Positions 35,645-44,300 of a DNA stretch of 64,000 nucleotides are shown here, piece by piece. The stretch spans positions 17,725-81,724 of the forward strand of contig CAZTOU010000020.1 of assembly GCA_964615365.1 (NCBI GenBank), given 5' to 3'. The stretch's first letter is position 1. Each line of letters starts with the position of its first letter. Position numbers and translations under genes: made by a program. The notes under the pieces were generated by a model, which did not search any database, had not been told where the DNA came from, and was given only the letters and a program-made list of their open reading frames with translations. The DNA comes from CAVXZE01 sp964615365 (lineage in GTDB: Bacteria > Myxococcota_A > UBA9160 > UBA6930).

Positions 35645-36658
35645 TCACGTGCCCCGCAGGTCTGCCACCACGTCCGCCCACTGGGTGGGATCGGGGGCGC
35701 GGTTGTGGGTGAGGCTCACGCCGTCCGCAATACCCTCGAGGCGTTCACGGAGCTTGGCCGCGATCTCCTTGCGCGGGCCCACTACGGCGAGGGTCTCGAA
35801 GACCCGGTCGTCGATGAGATCCGTCATCTCGTCCCAGCGGCCCTCCTTGGAGAGGCGGTTGAGCTCGCCGTGCATCTCCTCCCAGCCGTGGCACGCCAGG
35901 GTGGGGAGATAGGCGGGCGTCGATCCGTAAAAGGCGAGCTGCTTGCGGGCGGCGAGCTTCACGCGCTCGAACTCCTCCTCGCCGTCGGCGGTCACGGTGA
36001 GGGTCGAGCAGATGATCTCGATGTCCTCGCGGCTGCGGCCGCTCTTCGCGAGGCCCTTCTCGAGGGCCGGCATGGTGTTCTCGAGGAGCGACCTACGGCT
36101 GTTGAAGGGGTGGGCGAAGAAGCCGTCGGCCGTCTCGCCCGCCACGGCAGTCATGAGGGGGCCGAAGCCTCCCGTGAAAATAGGGGGCCGACCGAAGGGA
36201 TTGGGGCCCGGATCAAAGGCGGGAATCATGATCGTGTGGCGGTAGAACTCGCCGCGGAAGTCGAGCTTCGCTTTCCCTTCCCAGGTGTCGAAGATGGCCT
36301 TGATCGCGAGGACGATCTCGCGCATGCGCGCCGCGGGCTTCGACCAGGGCATGGAGAAACGCTTCTCGATGTGGGGCCGCACCTGGGAGCCGAGGCCGAG
36401 GATGAAGCGCCCCTCGCTGATGACTTGTAGACCGTGGGCGAGGTTCGCGAGGTTCATGGGGTTGCGCGCGAAGGCGATCGCTACCGCCGTGCCGAGGCGC
36501 AGCCGACTCGTATGCTCCGAGGCGAGCACCAGGGGGAGAAAGGGATCGAGCTTCGCCTCGAAGCTGAAGGCGCCGTCGTAGCCAATCGCCTCCAAGTGGG
36601 CGAAGGTAGCCCGCGCATCGCGCGGGTCTTCCATGGGAGCGGTGGTGTAGACCTTCAT
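35645..36658 (-). CDS. LLM-class F420-dependent oxidoreductase, 337 aa
   Basis: Luciferase-like monooxygenase fold (TIM barrel), of the actinobacterial-style F420-dependent group. It shows the opening MKVYTTAPMEDPRDARATFAHLE, the strand LRLGTAVAIAFARNPMNLAN, GRFILGLGSQVRPHIEKRF and the family's WSKPAARMREIVLAIKAIF, followed by PPIFTGGFGPLMTAVAGETADGFF. This fits the LLM subgroup that uses coenzyme F420 rather than FMN, although cofactor choice is inferred from family. It overlaps the SDR start by four bases and is last in a transporter-SDR-LLM operon, pointing to uptake and reductive or oxidative modification of one compound. Confidence 0.88.
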   Translation of the reverse strand: MKVYTTAPMEDPRDARATFAHLEAIGYDGAFSFEAKLDPFLPLVLASEHTSRLRLGTAVAIAFARNPMNLANLAHGLQVISEGRFILGLGSQVRPHIEKRFSMPWSKPAARMREIVLAIKAIFDTWEGKAKLDFRGEFYRHTIMIPAFDPGPNPFGRPPIFTGGFGPLMTAVAGETADGFFAHPFNSRRSLLENTMPALEKGLAKSGRSREDIEIICSTLTVTADGEEEFERVKLAARKQLAFYGSTPAYLPTLACHGWEEMHGELNRLSKEGRWDEMTDLIDDRVFETLAVVGPRKEIAAKLRERLEGIADGVSLTHNRAPDPTQWADVVADLRGT

Positions 36659-37524
36659 CGATGCTCCCTGAGACTCGCCCCGGTCCAGCCTTCGCTGAGC
36701 TCCCAGAGGCGCTTTGCGTCCTCGTCGTTCATTGCCTGCTCGGCGGGCTCGTGCTCCTTGCAGTCGTAGTAGTAACGCCCGGTCTCGCCTTCGACCTCGG
36801 AAGAGGTGCAGAGGTAGATGCCCGTCTCGGCGCCCTTCTCGGGGCTTCGCGAGAAGGGACGAAGCAGGCTCATCACGATCCGGGCGAGCAGGCCGTTGTT
36901 CTTCGAGAATTCGCTCCCCACCATGCCCGGATGGAAGGCGTTGACCGTGATGCCGCGCCCCTCGAGGCGACGGGCGAGCTCCCGGGTGAAGAGGATGTTG
37001 GCGAGCTTCGAGCTCCCGTAGGCGCGCATGATGCTGAACTTCTTCTCGGCCCGGAGGTTGTCGAAGTCGAGGCGACCGCCGGAGGATCTGTGCGCGTCGG
37101 AGGCGGTGTTGACGATCCGGGCCGGCGCCGACGCCTCGAGCCGCTCCACGAGGAGGAGCGTCAGAAGGAAATGGCCGATGTGGTTCACCCCGAAGGTGGT
37201 CTCGAAGCCGTCCACCGTCTCGGTCTTCCTCTGCATGATGACGCCCGCGTTGTTGAAGAGCACGTGCAGGGGTCGATCCGTCGCGAGATAGGCCTCGGCG
37301 ATCGCGTGGATGTCCCTCTGGGATCCGAGATCACCCACGAAAAGCGAAGCGCAGTCGCGCCGGGTTTGTTGCGCGATCTCCCGCTGAAGCGCTTCTCCCT
37401 TGCTGCGATTGCGACAGACCAGCGCGACGTCGGCGCCCATCTCTGCGAGCTGGATCGCTCCGGCTCTTCCGAGTCCGGCGGTGCAACCGGTGACCATGAC
37501 CTGTCGGCCCGTCCGAGAACTCAT
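36655..37524 (-). CDS. SDR-family oxidoreductase, retinol-dehydrogenase-like, 289 aa
   Basis: Classical short-chain dehydrogenase/reductase. The dinucleotide-binding motif VTGCTAGLGRAGA is near residue 10-22, NNAGVI is near 90, and the catalytic Tyr-x-x-x-Lys appears as YGSSK after an upstream Ser in NTASDAHRSS. The order and length match WW-domain/retinol dehydrogenase-like SDRs, which oxidise or reduce alcohols on hydrophobic substrates. The basic residue in VCRNRSK after strand 2 favours NADP(H). The frame is open upstream, but the ATG at 37524 overlaps the upstream transporter stop as ATGA and gives the normal N-terminus. It is the middle gene of a three-gene coupled operon. Confidence 0.92.
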   Translation of the reverse strand: MSSRTGRQVMVTGCTAGLGRAGAIQLAEMGADVALVCRNRSKGEALQREIAQQTRRDCASLFVGDLGSQRDIHAIAEAYLATDRPLHVLFNNAGVIMQRKTETVDGFETTFGVNHIGHFLLTLLLVERLEASAPARIVNTASDAHRSSGGRLDFDNLRAEKKFSIMRAYGSSKLANILFTRELARRLEGRGITVNAFHPGMVGSEFSKNNGLLARIVMSLLRPFSRSPEKGAETGIYLCTSSEVEGETGRYYYDCKEHEPAEQAMNDEDAKRLWELSEGWTGASLREHR

Positions 37525-38894
37525 GCCCGTGCCGCCCTCTTCTGCTCCTCGATCAGCCTGCGGATACGTCCGTGTTCCTCGAGCGTGATCGGGTAGTAGC
37601 GCAACAGGTAGGCGCTGGTGGCGAAGCAGATGGCGGGAACGACGCAGTAGAGAATCCTCAGTGTCCAGAGCACGCGGGGGGTCTGATCTTGGTTTGGCAC
37701 GTATCCCGTCACCTGGAGGGCATACATTCCGACGAACACGGCCAGACCCAGCGCTGACTTGTCGATGAAGGACCAGACTCCGAAATGGGCTCCTTCTCTG
37801 CGTCTGCCGGTCTCGAGCTCGTCCATGTCGATCACGTCGGCCATCATCGAGGGAGCCAGGGCCATCGTGCATCCGTACCCGAATCCGGCGAACACGGCCA
37901 TCAGAAACCAGACCACGTAGGTTCCCTCGTGCAGGTAGGTGCCGAGGGCGAAAGTCACGGACGAGAGTATCAGCGCGCGCGTCCAGGTCTCCTTCTTGCC
38001 GATGCTGCGTGAGAGACGCGTCCAGAACACGATGGATAGCGCGGCCATCAGGATGTAGGTCATGATGACGTAGGGTGCGGCCTTCGGTACGCAGACCAGA
38101 TACTCCGCCACGTACAGGAACAGCAGCGGCACGAATGCATTGCCGACCAGTGCGACCACGAACGCAACCACCAGGGTTCGAAAGGGCCGGTTCCTGAAGA
38201 GAGTCTTCAAGCCCTCTCCGATGGCAATCCGCGTCTGCTTCTGGACCGCGAGGTTCTCTCTCACGCTGAAGTAGCAGATCAGGATGAAGACGGCGGTGAG
38301 GCCACCCACCGTTGCCGCCATGTAGGAGAAACCCCTGACCTCGCCTCCGAACCGAGAGGCAAACAGGGCGGGTGCCACCGCGCCGATAAGTGTGCCCAGG
38401 AGCCCAAGCGCCTCTCTCACACCGGTGAGGCGCGTACGCTCGTGGTAATCCATGGTCAGCTCCGCCCCCAGGGAGTTGTGGGGAATGGAGAAGACGGTCC
38501 AGAAGGTGTAGGTGGCCAGGTATGCGAGGGTCAGGTGGGTGAACAGGGCCCAGTCCTCGAGGCCATCGGGGGGAGACCAGAGATAGAAGTAGGCGATGGC
38601 GACGGGAATCGCGCTCACCAGGAAGTACGGGCGACGCCGCCCCAGGCGTGATTTGGTGGCATCCGAGACGTATCCCATGATCGGGTCGGTCAGACCGTCC
38701 CAGAAGCGGCCGATCAGAAAGGTCCAGGCGATGAAGGCGGGAGCGAGCAGCAGCGTATCTGTGTAGAACTTGGACAGGTAGATGGCCACCGTGACGAACA
38801 TCAAGGCCGATCCGGAACGCGGAAGTGCGTAGGCGATGACCACGCCGTTCGAAAGCGTTCGCTCGCTGGGTTCGGCCGGAGAGGTCTGGGTCAC
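37521..38894 (-). CDS. MFS transporter, GPH (glycoside-pentoside-hexuronide:cation) family, 457 aa
   Basis: Twelve-TM inner-membrane symporter. GPH hallmarks: FYTDTLLLAPAFIAWTFLIGRFWDGLTDPIMGYVSDATKSRLGRRRPYFL near the N-terminus (the D-P-x-x-G-x-x-SD and R-x-G-R-RRP segments), and MADVIDMDELETGRRREGAHFGVWSFIDKSALGLA in the C-half. The GTG at 38894 (VTQTSPAEPSERTLSNG) is preferred to the ORF's upstream ATG because the added residues are low-complexity; its ribosome-binding site is weak. It heads the transporter-SDR-LLM unit with a four-base overlap. A homologue of the same family is at 51911. Substrate: probably a glycoside, sugar or similar cation-coupled solute. Confidence 0.9.
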   Translation of the reverse strand: MTQTSPAEPSERTLSNGVVIAYALPRSGSALMFVTVAIYLSKFYTDTLLLAPAFIAWTFLIGRFWDGLTDPIMGYVSDATKSRLGRRRPYFLVSAIPVAIAYFYLWSPPDGLEDWALFTHLTLAYLATYTFWTVFSIPHNSLGAELTMDYHERTRLTGVREALGLLGTLIGAVAPALFASRFGGEVRGFSYMAATVGGLTAVFILICYFSVRENLAVQKQTRIAIGEGLKTLFRNRPFRTLVVAFVVALVGNAFVPLLFLYVAEYLVCVPKAAPYVIMTYILMAALSIVFWTRLSRSIGKKETWTRALILSSVTFALGTYLHEGTYVVWFLMAVFAGFGYGCTMALAPSMMADVIDMDELETGRRREGAHFGVWSFIDKSALGLAVFVGMYALQVTGYVPNQDQTPRVLWTLRILYCVVPAICFATSAYLLRYYPITLEEHGRIRRLIEEQKRAARA

Positions 38895-39060
38895 GAGGAT
38901 GTGGTCTCTTGATTCGTTCGGGCCGGAATCACTGGCCTTTCGCAGCTCGGATTGAGGAAGAGGCCGCAGCGGAGCGGACAGGCGGCGATCCGACCCGAGA
39001 CGGTACCGCATCGGCCAGGGCCCAGAGCAGTTTGGTTCATGCGCCGTTCTTCCGCTCCGA

Positions 39061-40422
39061 TCAGTCGCTCGGAATCAACCCTCCCAGATCGTACTTCTTG
39101 ATCTTGTGGCGCAGGGTGCTGCGGGCCAGCTCCAGGCGCCGCGCCGCCCGGGATACGTTTCCGCCGGTGGACTCCAACACTGAGGCGATCCTCTCGGATT
39201 CCGGACGCTCCCGGTACCGCTCGGGGCGCTCGGCCAGGGCGGCGTGGCGGGGGGCGGCCTCGGGATCGGCGACCTCCTCGAGAGCCGCGGCGTCGAGGCG
39301 GCCGTCGGGGTGCAGCACCAGGAGCCGCTCCAGGAGGTTCATGAGCTGCCGGACGTTTCCGGGCCAGGGACGGGCGGCGAGGCGATCGATCAGCGCCGCG
39401 CTCGGCTTCGGAGGCGGGAGGCCGAGGCGCCGCGCGTGCTCCAGGAGCCCGCGGACGACCAGGTCCGGGATGTCCTCGCGGCGATCGCAGAGCGGTGGGA
39501 CCGAGATGCGGAGCACGTTCAGCCGGTAGTAGAGGTCCTCCCGGAAGCGGCGCTCCCGAACCGCGCGCTCGAGATCGATGTTGGTGGCGGTGATCACCCG
39601 CGCCCTCATGGTCAGGGTGCGGGTACCCCCGACGCGCTCGAACCTCCGCTCTTGAAGCACCCGCAGGAGCTTCGCCTGGAGGGACGGCGCCAGGTCTCCG
39701 ATCTCGTCGAGAAAGAGGGTCCCCGATCCCGCGAGCTCGAAGCGCCCGACGCGTCGCGCTTCCGCTCCCGTGAACGCCCCGCGCTCGTGCCCGAAGAGCT
39801 CGCTCTCGATCACGGACGCCGAGAGCGCGGCGCAGTCGACGTGAACCAAGGACCGTTCGCGTCGCTCCGAGCGAAGGTGAACGCCCCGCGCCACCAGGCC
39901 CTTGCCCGATCCCGTCTCGCCGGTGACCAGCAGCGTCGCCGAGCTGGCGGCAGCCATGACGACCAGGCGGCGCAGCTTCCGGATCTCCTGCCCCCGTCCA
40001 TCGAAATCCGGCGCGCCCTCCCGCGACTCTTCGACGGAGAGGCGAGAGAGGGACCTCTGCGCCACGGCTTCCGGGTCTTCCGGAAGCTCGATCACATCGG
40101 CGACACCGATGCGCATCAGGTCGACGACCTCAGAGGTCGCGACGTTCCGCACCAGCACCACGAGGGGCGTCTCGGGGTGGGCGTTGCCCAGCCGTCGAAC
40201 CCGGCGGAACTCCTCGCGGGATCCGCCGAGCAGCCCCGCGACGCAGAGCGCGGGGGCGTCGGGAGCCGCTGCGGCGCATCCGTCATCGTCGACCAGGAGG
40301 GTTTCGATCCCCCGCGCGCGGGCGAGCCGCCGGAGGCACTCCCCGTATCGCGGCTCGACTCCGATCACCACCACCGGTGCGGCTCCCATGACCCTGGCCC
40401 CCGCGTGGACGAAGCGCATCAT
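39061..40422 (-). CDS. Sigma-54 activator with degenerate receiver and intact AAA+/Fis domains, 453 aa
   Basis: NtrC-like enhancer-binding protein. Residues 15-125 resemble a receiver but lack the phospho-acceptor: the strand that should end in Asp reads ALCVAG. The AAA+ domain is complete: Walker A GETGSGKG (168-175), the sigma-54-contact loop GAFTGA (215-220), Walker B TLFLDE (235-240), and the sensor and arginine-finger region YYRLNVLRISVPPLCDRRED. The C-terminus is a Fis-type HTH (TGGNVSRAARRLELARSTLRHK). It starts at ATG ATG (40422), 111 bases after the LolA-like gene and in the same direction as the RND-kinase operon, of which it may be the last gene. Without a receiver aspartate it is probably switched by a partner or by expression level. 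Confidence 0.93.
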   Translation of the reverse strand: MMRFVHAGARVMGAAPVVVIGVEPRYGECLRRLARARGIETLLVDDDGCAAAAPDAPALCVAGLLGGSREEFRRVRRLGNAHPETPLVVLVRNVATSEVVDLMRIGVADVIELPEDPEAVAQRSLSRLSVEESREGAPDFDGRGQEIRKLRRLVVMAAASSATLLVTGETGSGKGLVARGVHLRSERRERSLVHVDCAALSASVIESELFGHERGAFTGAEARRVGRFELAGSGTLFLDEIGDLAPSLQAKLLRVLQERRFERVGGTRTLTMRARVITATNIDLERAVRERRFREDLYYRLNVLRISVPPLCDRREDIPDLVVRGLLEHARRLGLPPPKPSAALIDRLAARPWPGNVRQLMNLLERLLVLHPDGRLDAAALEEVADPEAAPRHAALAERPERYRERPESERIASVLESTGGNVSRAARRLELARSTLRHKIKKYDLGGLIPSD

Positions 40423-40533
40423 TGCGTCGAGAACGCGACCCTATTCCGGACCACCGGTCGGCGACAATGCCAGGGATCGACCGCGGGCGTATTCGAGGGT
40501 CAGCGCCCGTTCGATGGCGTCCGCCCGCGCGCG

Positions 40534-41373
40534 TCACTCCTTGTGGAAGCCGCGCTGCGCCTGGAGCGTGACCAGCGAGAAGATGCGATCGTCGATCTCG
40601 GGGTCGATCTCGAGCTCCGAAATCTCGACGTCGGTCTCGCTGCCGCGGACGGTGTCGACCACGTGGATGCGGGTGGGAATCAGGTTCTCTCCCGACCTCC
40701 GGATCGACGCGCGGGGGAAGCGAACCACCCGCGAGGCCTGCGCATCGCCGGCCTTGTAGTAGCGCAGCTCGAGGATGGCGAGATCCGACTTCGCGGCGAC
40801 GAAGGCGACCCGCTGGTGGCTGTCGTCCTCCTTCGGCCGGGTGGTGATGACGTGAGCGGGCTCCCCCTGCACCACTTCCCCATCGAGCGACTCGATCCCG
40901 TAGTCCTCCGCGCGCTGACGATCGAGATCCCGGTAGGTCAGGTCGCTGCCCAGGAAGGAATCGGCCCTGCGACTCATCGACATTCGACGCACTCGCCCCA
41001 GGGAGGGGAGATAGACGAACGCGTCGTCACTCCGATCGTGGGCCTCGATGCTGAGGATGGTCATCCCGCGCAGGTGCTCCGGCGCGATAAGGCGTCCGAT
41101 CGAATGCATGCGCCCATCGATGTGCTTGGAGAGTGTCCGGATGCGTCGGCGTCGTTCAGCGCCTCGGCCGTCTCGCATCCGGAGATCGATGAGAGCCCTG
41201 GAGTCGCAGTCGTAGCGGATCGCGACCGCCCTGGTGAGCAGATCTCGGGCCAGATCAAAGGACTCCCGAGCTTCGACAGGCGCGTCCTGCGGAGGCTCGG
41301 CGCGGGAACCGGAAGCGCCCAGCATCGAGACGAGGAGGACGACACCGAGCATCGAAGCCAGGGGTCTCACCAT
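40534..41373 (-). CDS. LolA-like outer membrane lipoprotein-sorting family protein, 279 aa
   Basis: Exported periplasmic protein of the LolA-like family that commonly accompanies MMPL/RND transporters. Signal peptide at residues 1-25 (VRPLASMLGVVLLVSMLGASGSRAE). The conserved core is easily read: FVYLPSLGRVRRMSMSRRADSFLGSDLTYRDL, then RQRAEDYGIESLDGEVVQGE and the closing beta-sheet VRFPRASIRRSGENLIPTRIHVVD. It probably carries a hydrophobic molecule in the periplasm for the RND pump. Its ATG (41371-41373) overlaps the RND-kinase stop in TGATG, so the two should be translationally coupled. GAGGGAG lies six bases upstream of the start. Confidence 0.9.
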   Translation of the reverse strand: MVRPLASMLGVVLLVSMLGASGSRAEPPQDAPVEARESFDLARDLLTRAVAIRYDCDSRALIDLRMRDGRGAERRRRIRTLSKHIDGRMHSIGRLIAPEHLRGMTILSIEAHDRSDDAFVYLPSLGRVRRMSMSRRADSFLGSDLTYRDLDRQRAEDYGIESLDGEVVQGEPAHVITTRPKEDDSHQRVAFVAAKSDLAILELRYYKAGDAQASRVVRFPRASIRRSGENLIPTRIHVVDTVRGSETDVEISELEIDPEIDDRIFSLVTLQAQRGFHKE

Positions 41374-44300
41374 CACGACTCCCTCGAAGAGCGAAAGGGA
41401 ACCTCCACCACCGCGCAGGTTCCCCCCGAATCGGGCTGCTGGAGCTCGACGCTGCCGCCCTGTCCGCGGACGATCTCCCGGCAGATGGCCAGACCGATTC
41501 CGCATCCCCCGTCATCCCGCCGGGTCGAGAATCCGGGTTCGAAGGCCCGGATCCGCTCCTCGCGGCTCATCCCGGGACCCCGATCCGCAATCGAGAGGCG
41601 AAGCCGGCACCCGCACGTGGTCGCGAAGACGTGGACCGATGAGAGGGGAGGGCTCGCGCGCAGCGCGTTGTCGAGCAGGTTGCTGAGAACCGGGGCGAGG
41701 CCTCGATCGACGAGGACCTCTCTGGCGCGGGGCTCCAAGGACTGGCTGATGCGAACTCCGGGGTGGATCCGCGAAATGCTCCGGATCGCGCGGTCCAGCA
41801 GGCCCGTCACCGATGCGAAGCCGGACTCCTCGATCATCGCATCCGCGGCGCCGAGGACGAATTCGCGTACGCTGACCGCCAGCTCTTCCGAGAGCTCCCG
41901 AATCGTCCGGATGTCCCGCAGTACCCGCTCGCGGTCGGTGATCCGCCCCGGGAGTCGCTTCGCCAGGCGACGAATCCAGTCGAGCTCCTTGCCGACGTCA
42001 TGGGCGAGGGCGACCGAGATGCGTCCGGTACTGACCCGACGCTCGGCGGCGACGAGATCCTCGGCGAGTCGGGCGTTGGCGAGGGCGATCGCGGCATGGG
42101 AGGCCGCGCGTGCCGCGAAGTCCAGATCCCGCCGCGTATAGGTCCGGCCCGATTCCTCCTCGCCAACCACGGCGAGACCAATGGAATGCTTCCGTACGCG
42201 GAGGGGAGAGACCACCGCCACGCCGCGTTCGACGAGATGCGACTCGACCCCACCCTCCGGGCGCGGCAGGGACGCCAGGCAGAGGGTCTGCCCCGCAGAG
42301 GCCAGCGCCGCGGCGCTCTCGGCGACGGCTCGATCGAGCGGCGCCTGGGATCCGAAGGCGTAGACGGGTCGCCAACCGCTCTCGGAGGACACGAAGACGC
42401 ACGCCGATCGCGGCGCGAGGGCGCGAACCAGCGCCTCCCCCAGCAGACTGCCGACCTCCTCCTCGCCGTGCAGCTCCGCGATGCGCCTCGCGAAGCCTTC
42501 TCCGACCCTGCGGATCCTCTCTTCGCCGGGGGAGAGAAGCGCCTCCAGGCGCCCCAGCACAGCCCAACGCAGCGCATCGATGATCGCCGCCACGGCGAGG
42601 CAGAGGGCGAAGAGGCGAACCGGTCCGGGAATCCAGGCCGGTCCTCCTAGCCAGAGCGTGGCGAGCGTCAGCGCGAGGGTTCCGGCCAGCGCCGCGACCG
42701 CGTAGAAGAGGAACCGGGCAGCAAAGAGGCGCGCGTCGAGGCCGAGATCGAAGAGGTCGTATCGACTCACCGCCAGGCCGATCGGAAGGGGAACCAGTGC
42801 GGCGGAGACGAGGAGATAGCGGGAGGCGATCTGCGAGGCACTCGGCGGGTAGTCCCCGACGATCAGAGCGGGAGCGATCGGCAGCAGAAGCGCTCCGTAC
42901 AGCACCAGTCGCGCGCGGGCCCGCTCGAAGGGCACGTCGGATTCGCGAAGCGCGAAGACGCAGGACATGAGGAGGACGATCCACAGCCCCGCGGTCAGCG
43001 CCAGCAGCAGAGAGCAGACGGGAGGCCAGAGGATTCCGTCCCTCTCCATCGCAATCCACGCCACCGGGAAGAGCAGGCCGGCACCGAGGTAGGGAACGAG
43101 AGCGAGACCGGGTGCCTGCCGAAGCACGCTCTGCGTCCCGCGAAAGGCCAGCACGAGGTGGGCGAGCGCCGCGGGCGCAAGGGTGCAGGCGGCGAGCTCC
43201 AGTCGATCCAGCCATGGGGAGTGGACGCCGCAGTTTGCGCAGAAGGCGATTCCTGCGATCGCGGAGTAGAGAAGCGCGAACGCTCGGGTGGCGGGGACTG
43301 CGGCGCGTCGAAGCAGCAGACACGGAATCACCATCATCGCCGCGGCCATCACCGCGGCGGCGGCCAGCTCGGCGAGACGCTCCCCCCGACTGGTGAGCCT
43401 CACGGGAACCAGGACCCACTCCTCCCGAACGTCGCGAACGATCGCCACGCGGAGAGCGGTACCCGCGGGCTCGACCGCCCGAACCTGGTCGAATGGCTGG
43501 AGCGGACAGCTCGACCCTGCGGCGGGGAGCAGCACGATGCGATCATTGGCCAGCATCCGGCATGCCGGAAGCGGGCGTTCACCGGGGGCCGCCGCCAGCC
43601 CGGCGCCGACCGCGAGCGGCACCAGAATCGGCAGGAAGAGCGCACCGACGCCGAGGATGCGGCGAGCCGCCCTCCCCGCCCGGACGCCTCCCCCTCGGCC
43701 CGACGCTCGTGCAGCGACGGTCACCACCAAGGCGGGAAACACGAAGAGGTCGGCGAGGAGGGCCCCGAGAATCCCGATCCCAACGAAGAACCCGAAGCTC
43801 GACACCGTCTGCCATGACGAGGTCATGAGCGAGAGAAAGCCGACCGCGAGTGCCACTGAAGAGGTGATCACGGGTCGGCCGACGAAGAGGAGGGCCTGGC
43901 GAATCGCCTCCGGTGCCGTCGCACCGGCTAGCCGGCGACTCCTGAACTGGCTCAGCAGGTGCACCGTATCGTCCACGCCGATGCCGATGATCACGGCGGC
44001 GATCATGGCTCGGCCGACGTCGAGGCTGAGACCGAGGAGTCCCATCGAGCCCAGCAGCACCACGACCGGAAGCGTCGTGGGGATCATCGCGATCAGGGAC
44101 CATCCAAGAGAACGAACGTGCACTGCGACCAGAAGCAGCACGACTGCGAATGCGGTCAGGAAGCTCCGAAGCTGGGTGGCCTGGACGTCGCTCACCCAGT
44201 CGTATCCCATCGCGTACTGGCCGGTCAGCACGGTGGACCAATCCGCGGGCAGGGAGCGGGCGATCTCCCGACGTACCTCCCGGAGAACCGCCTCGCGACT

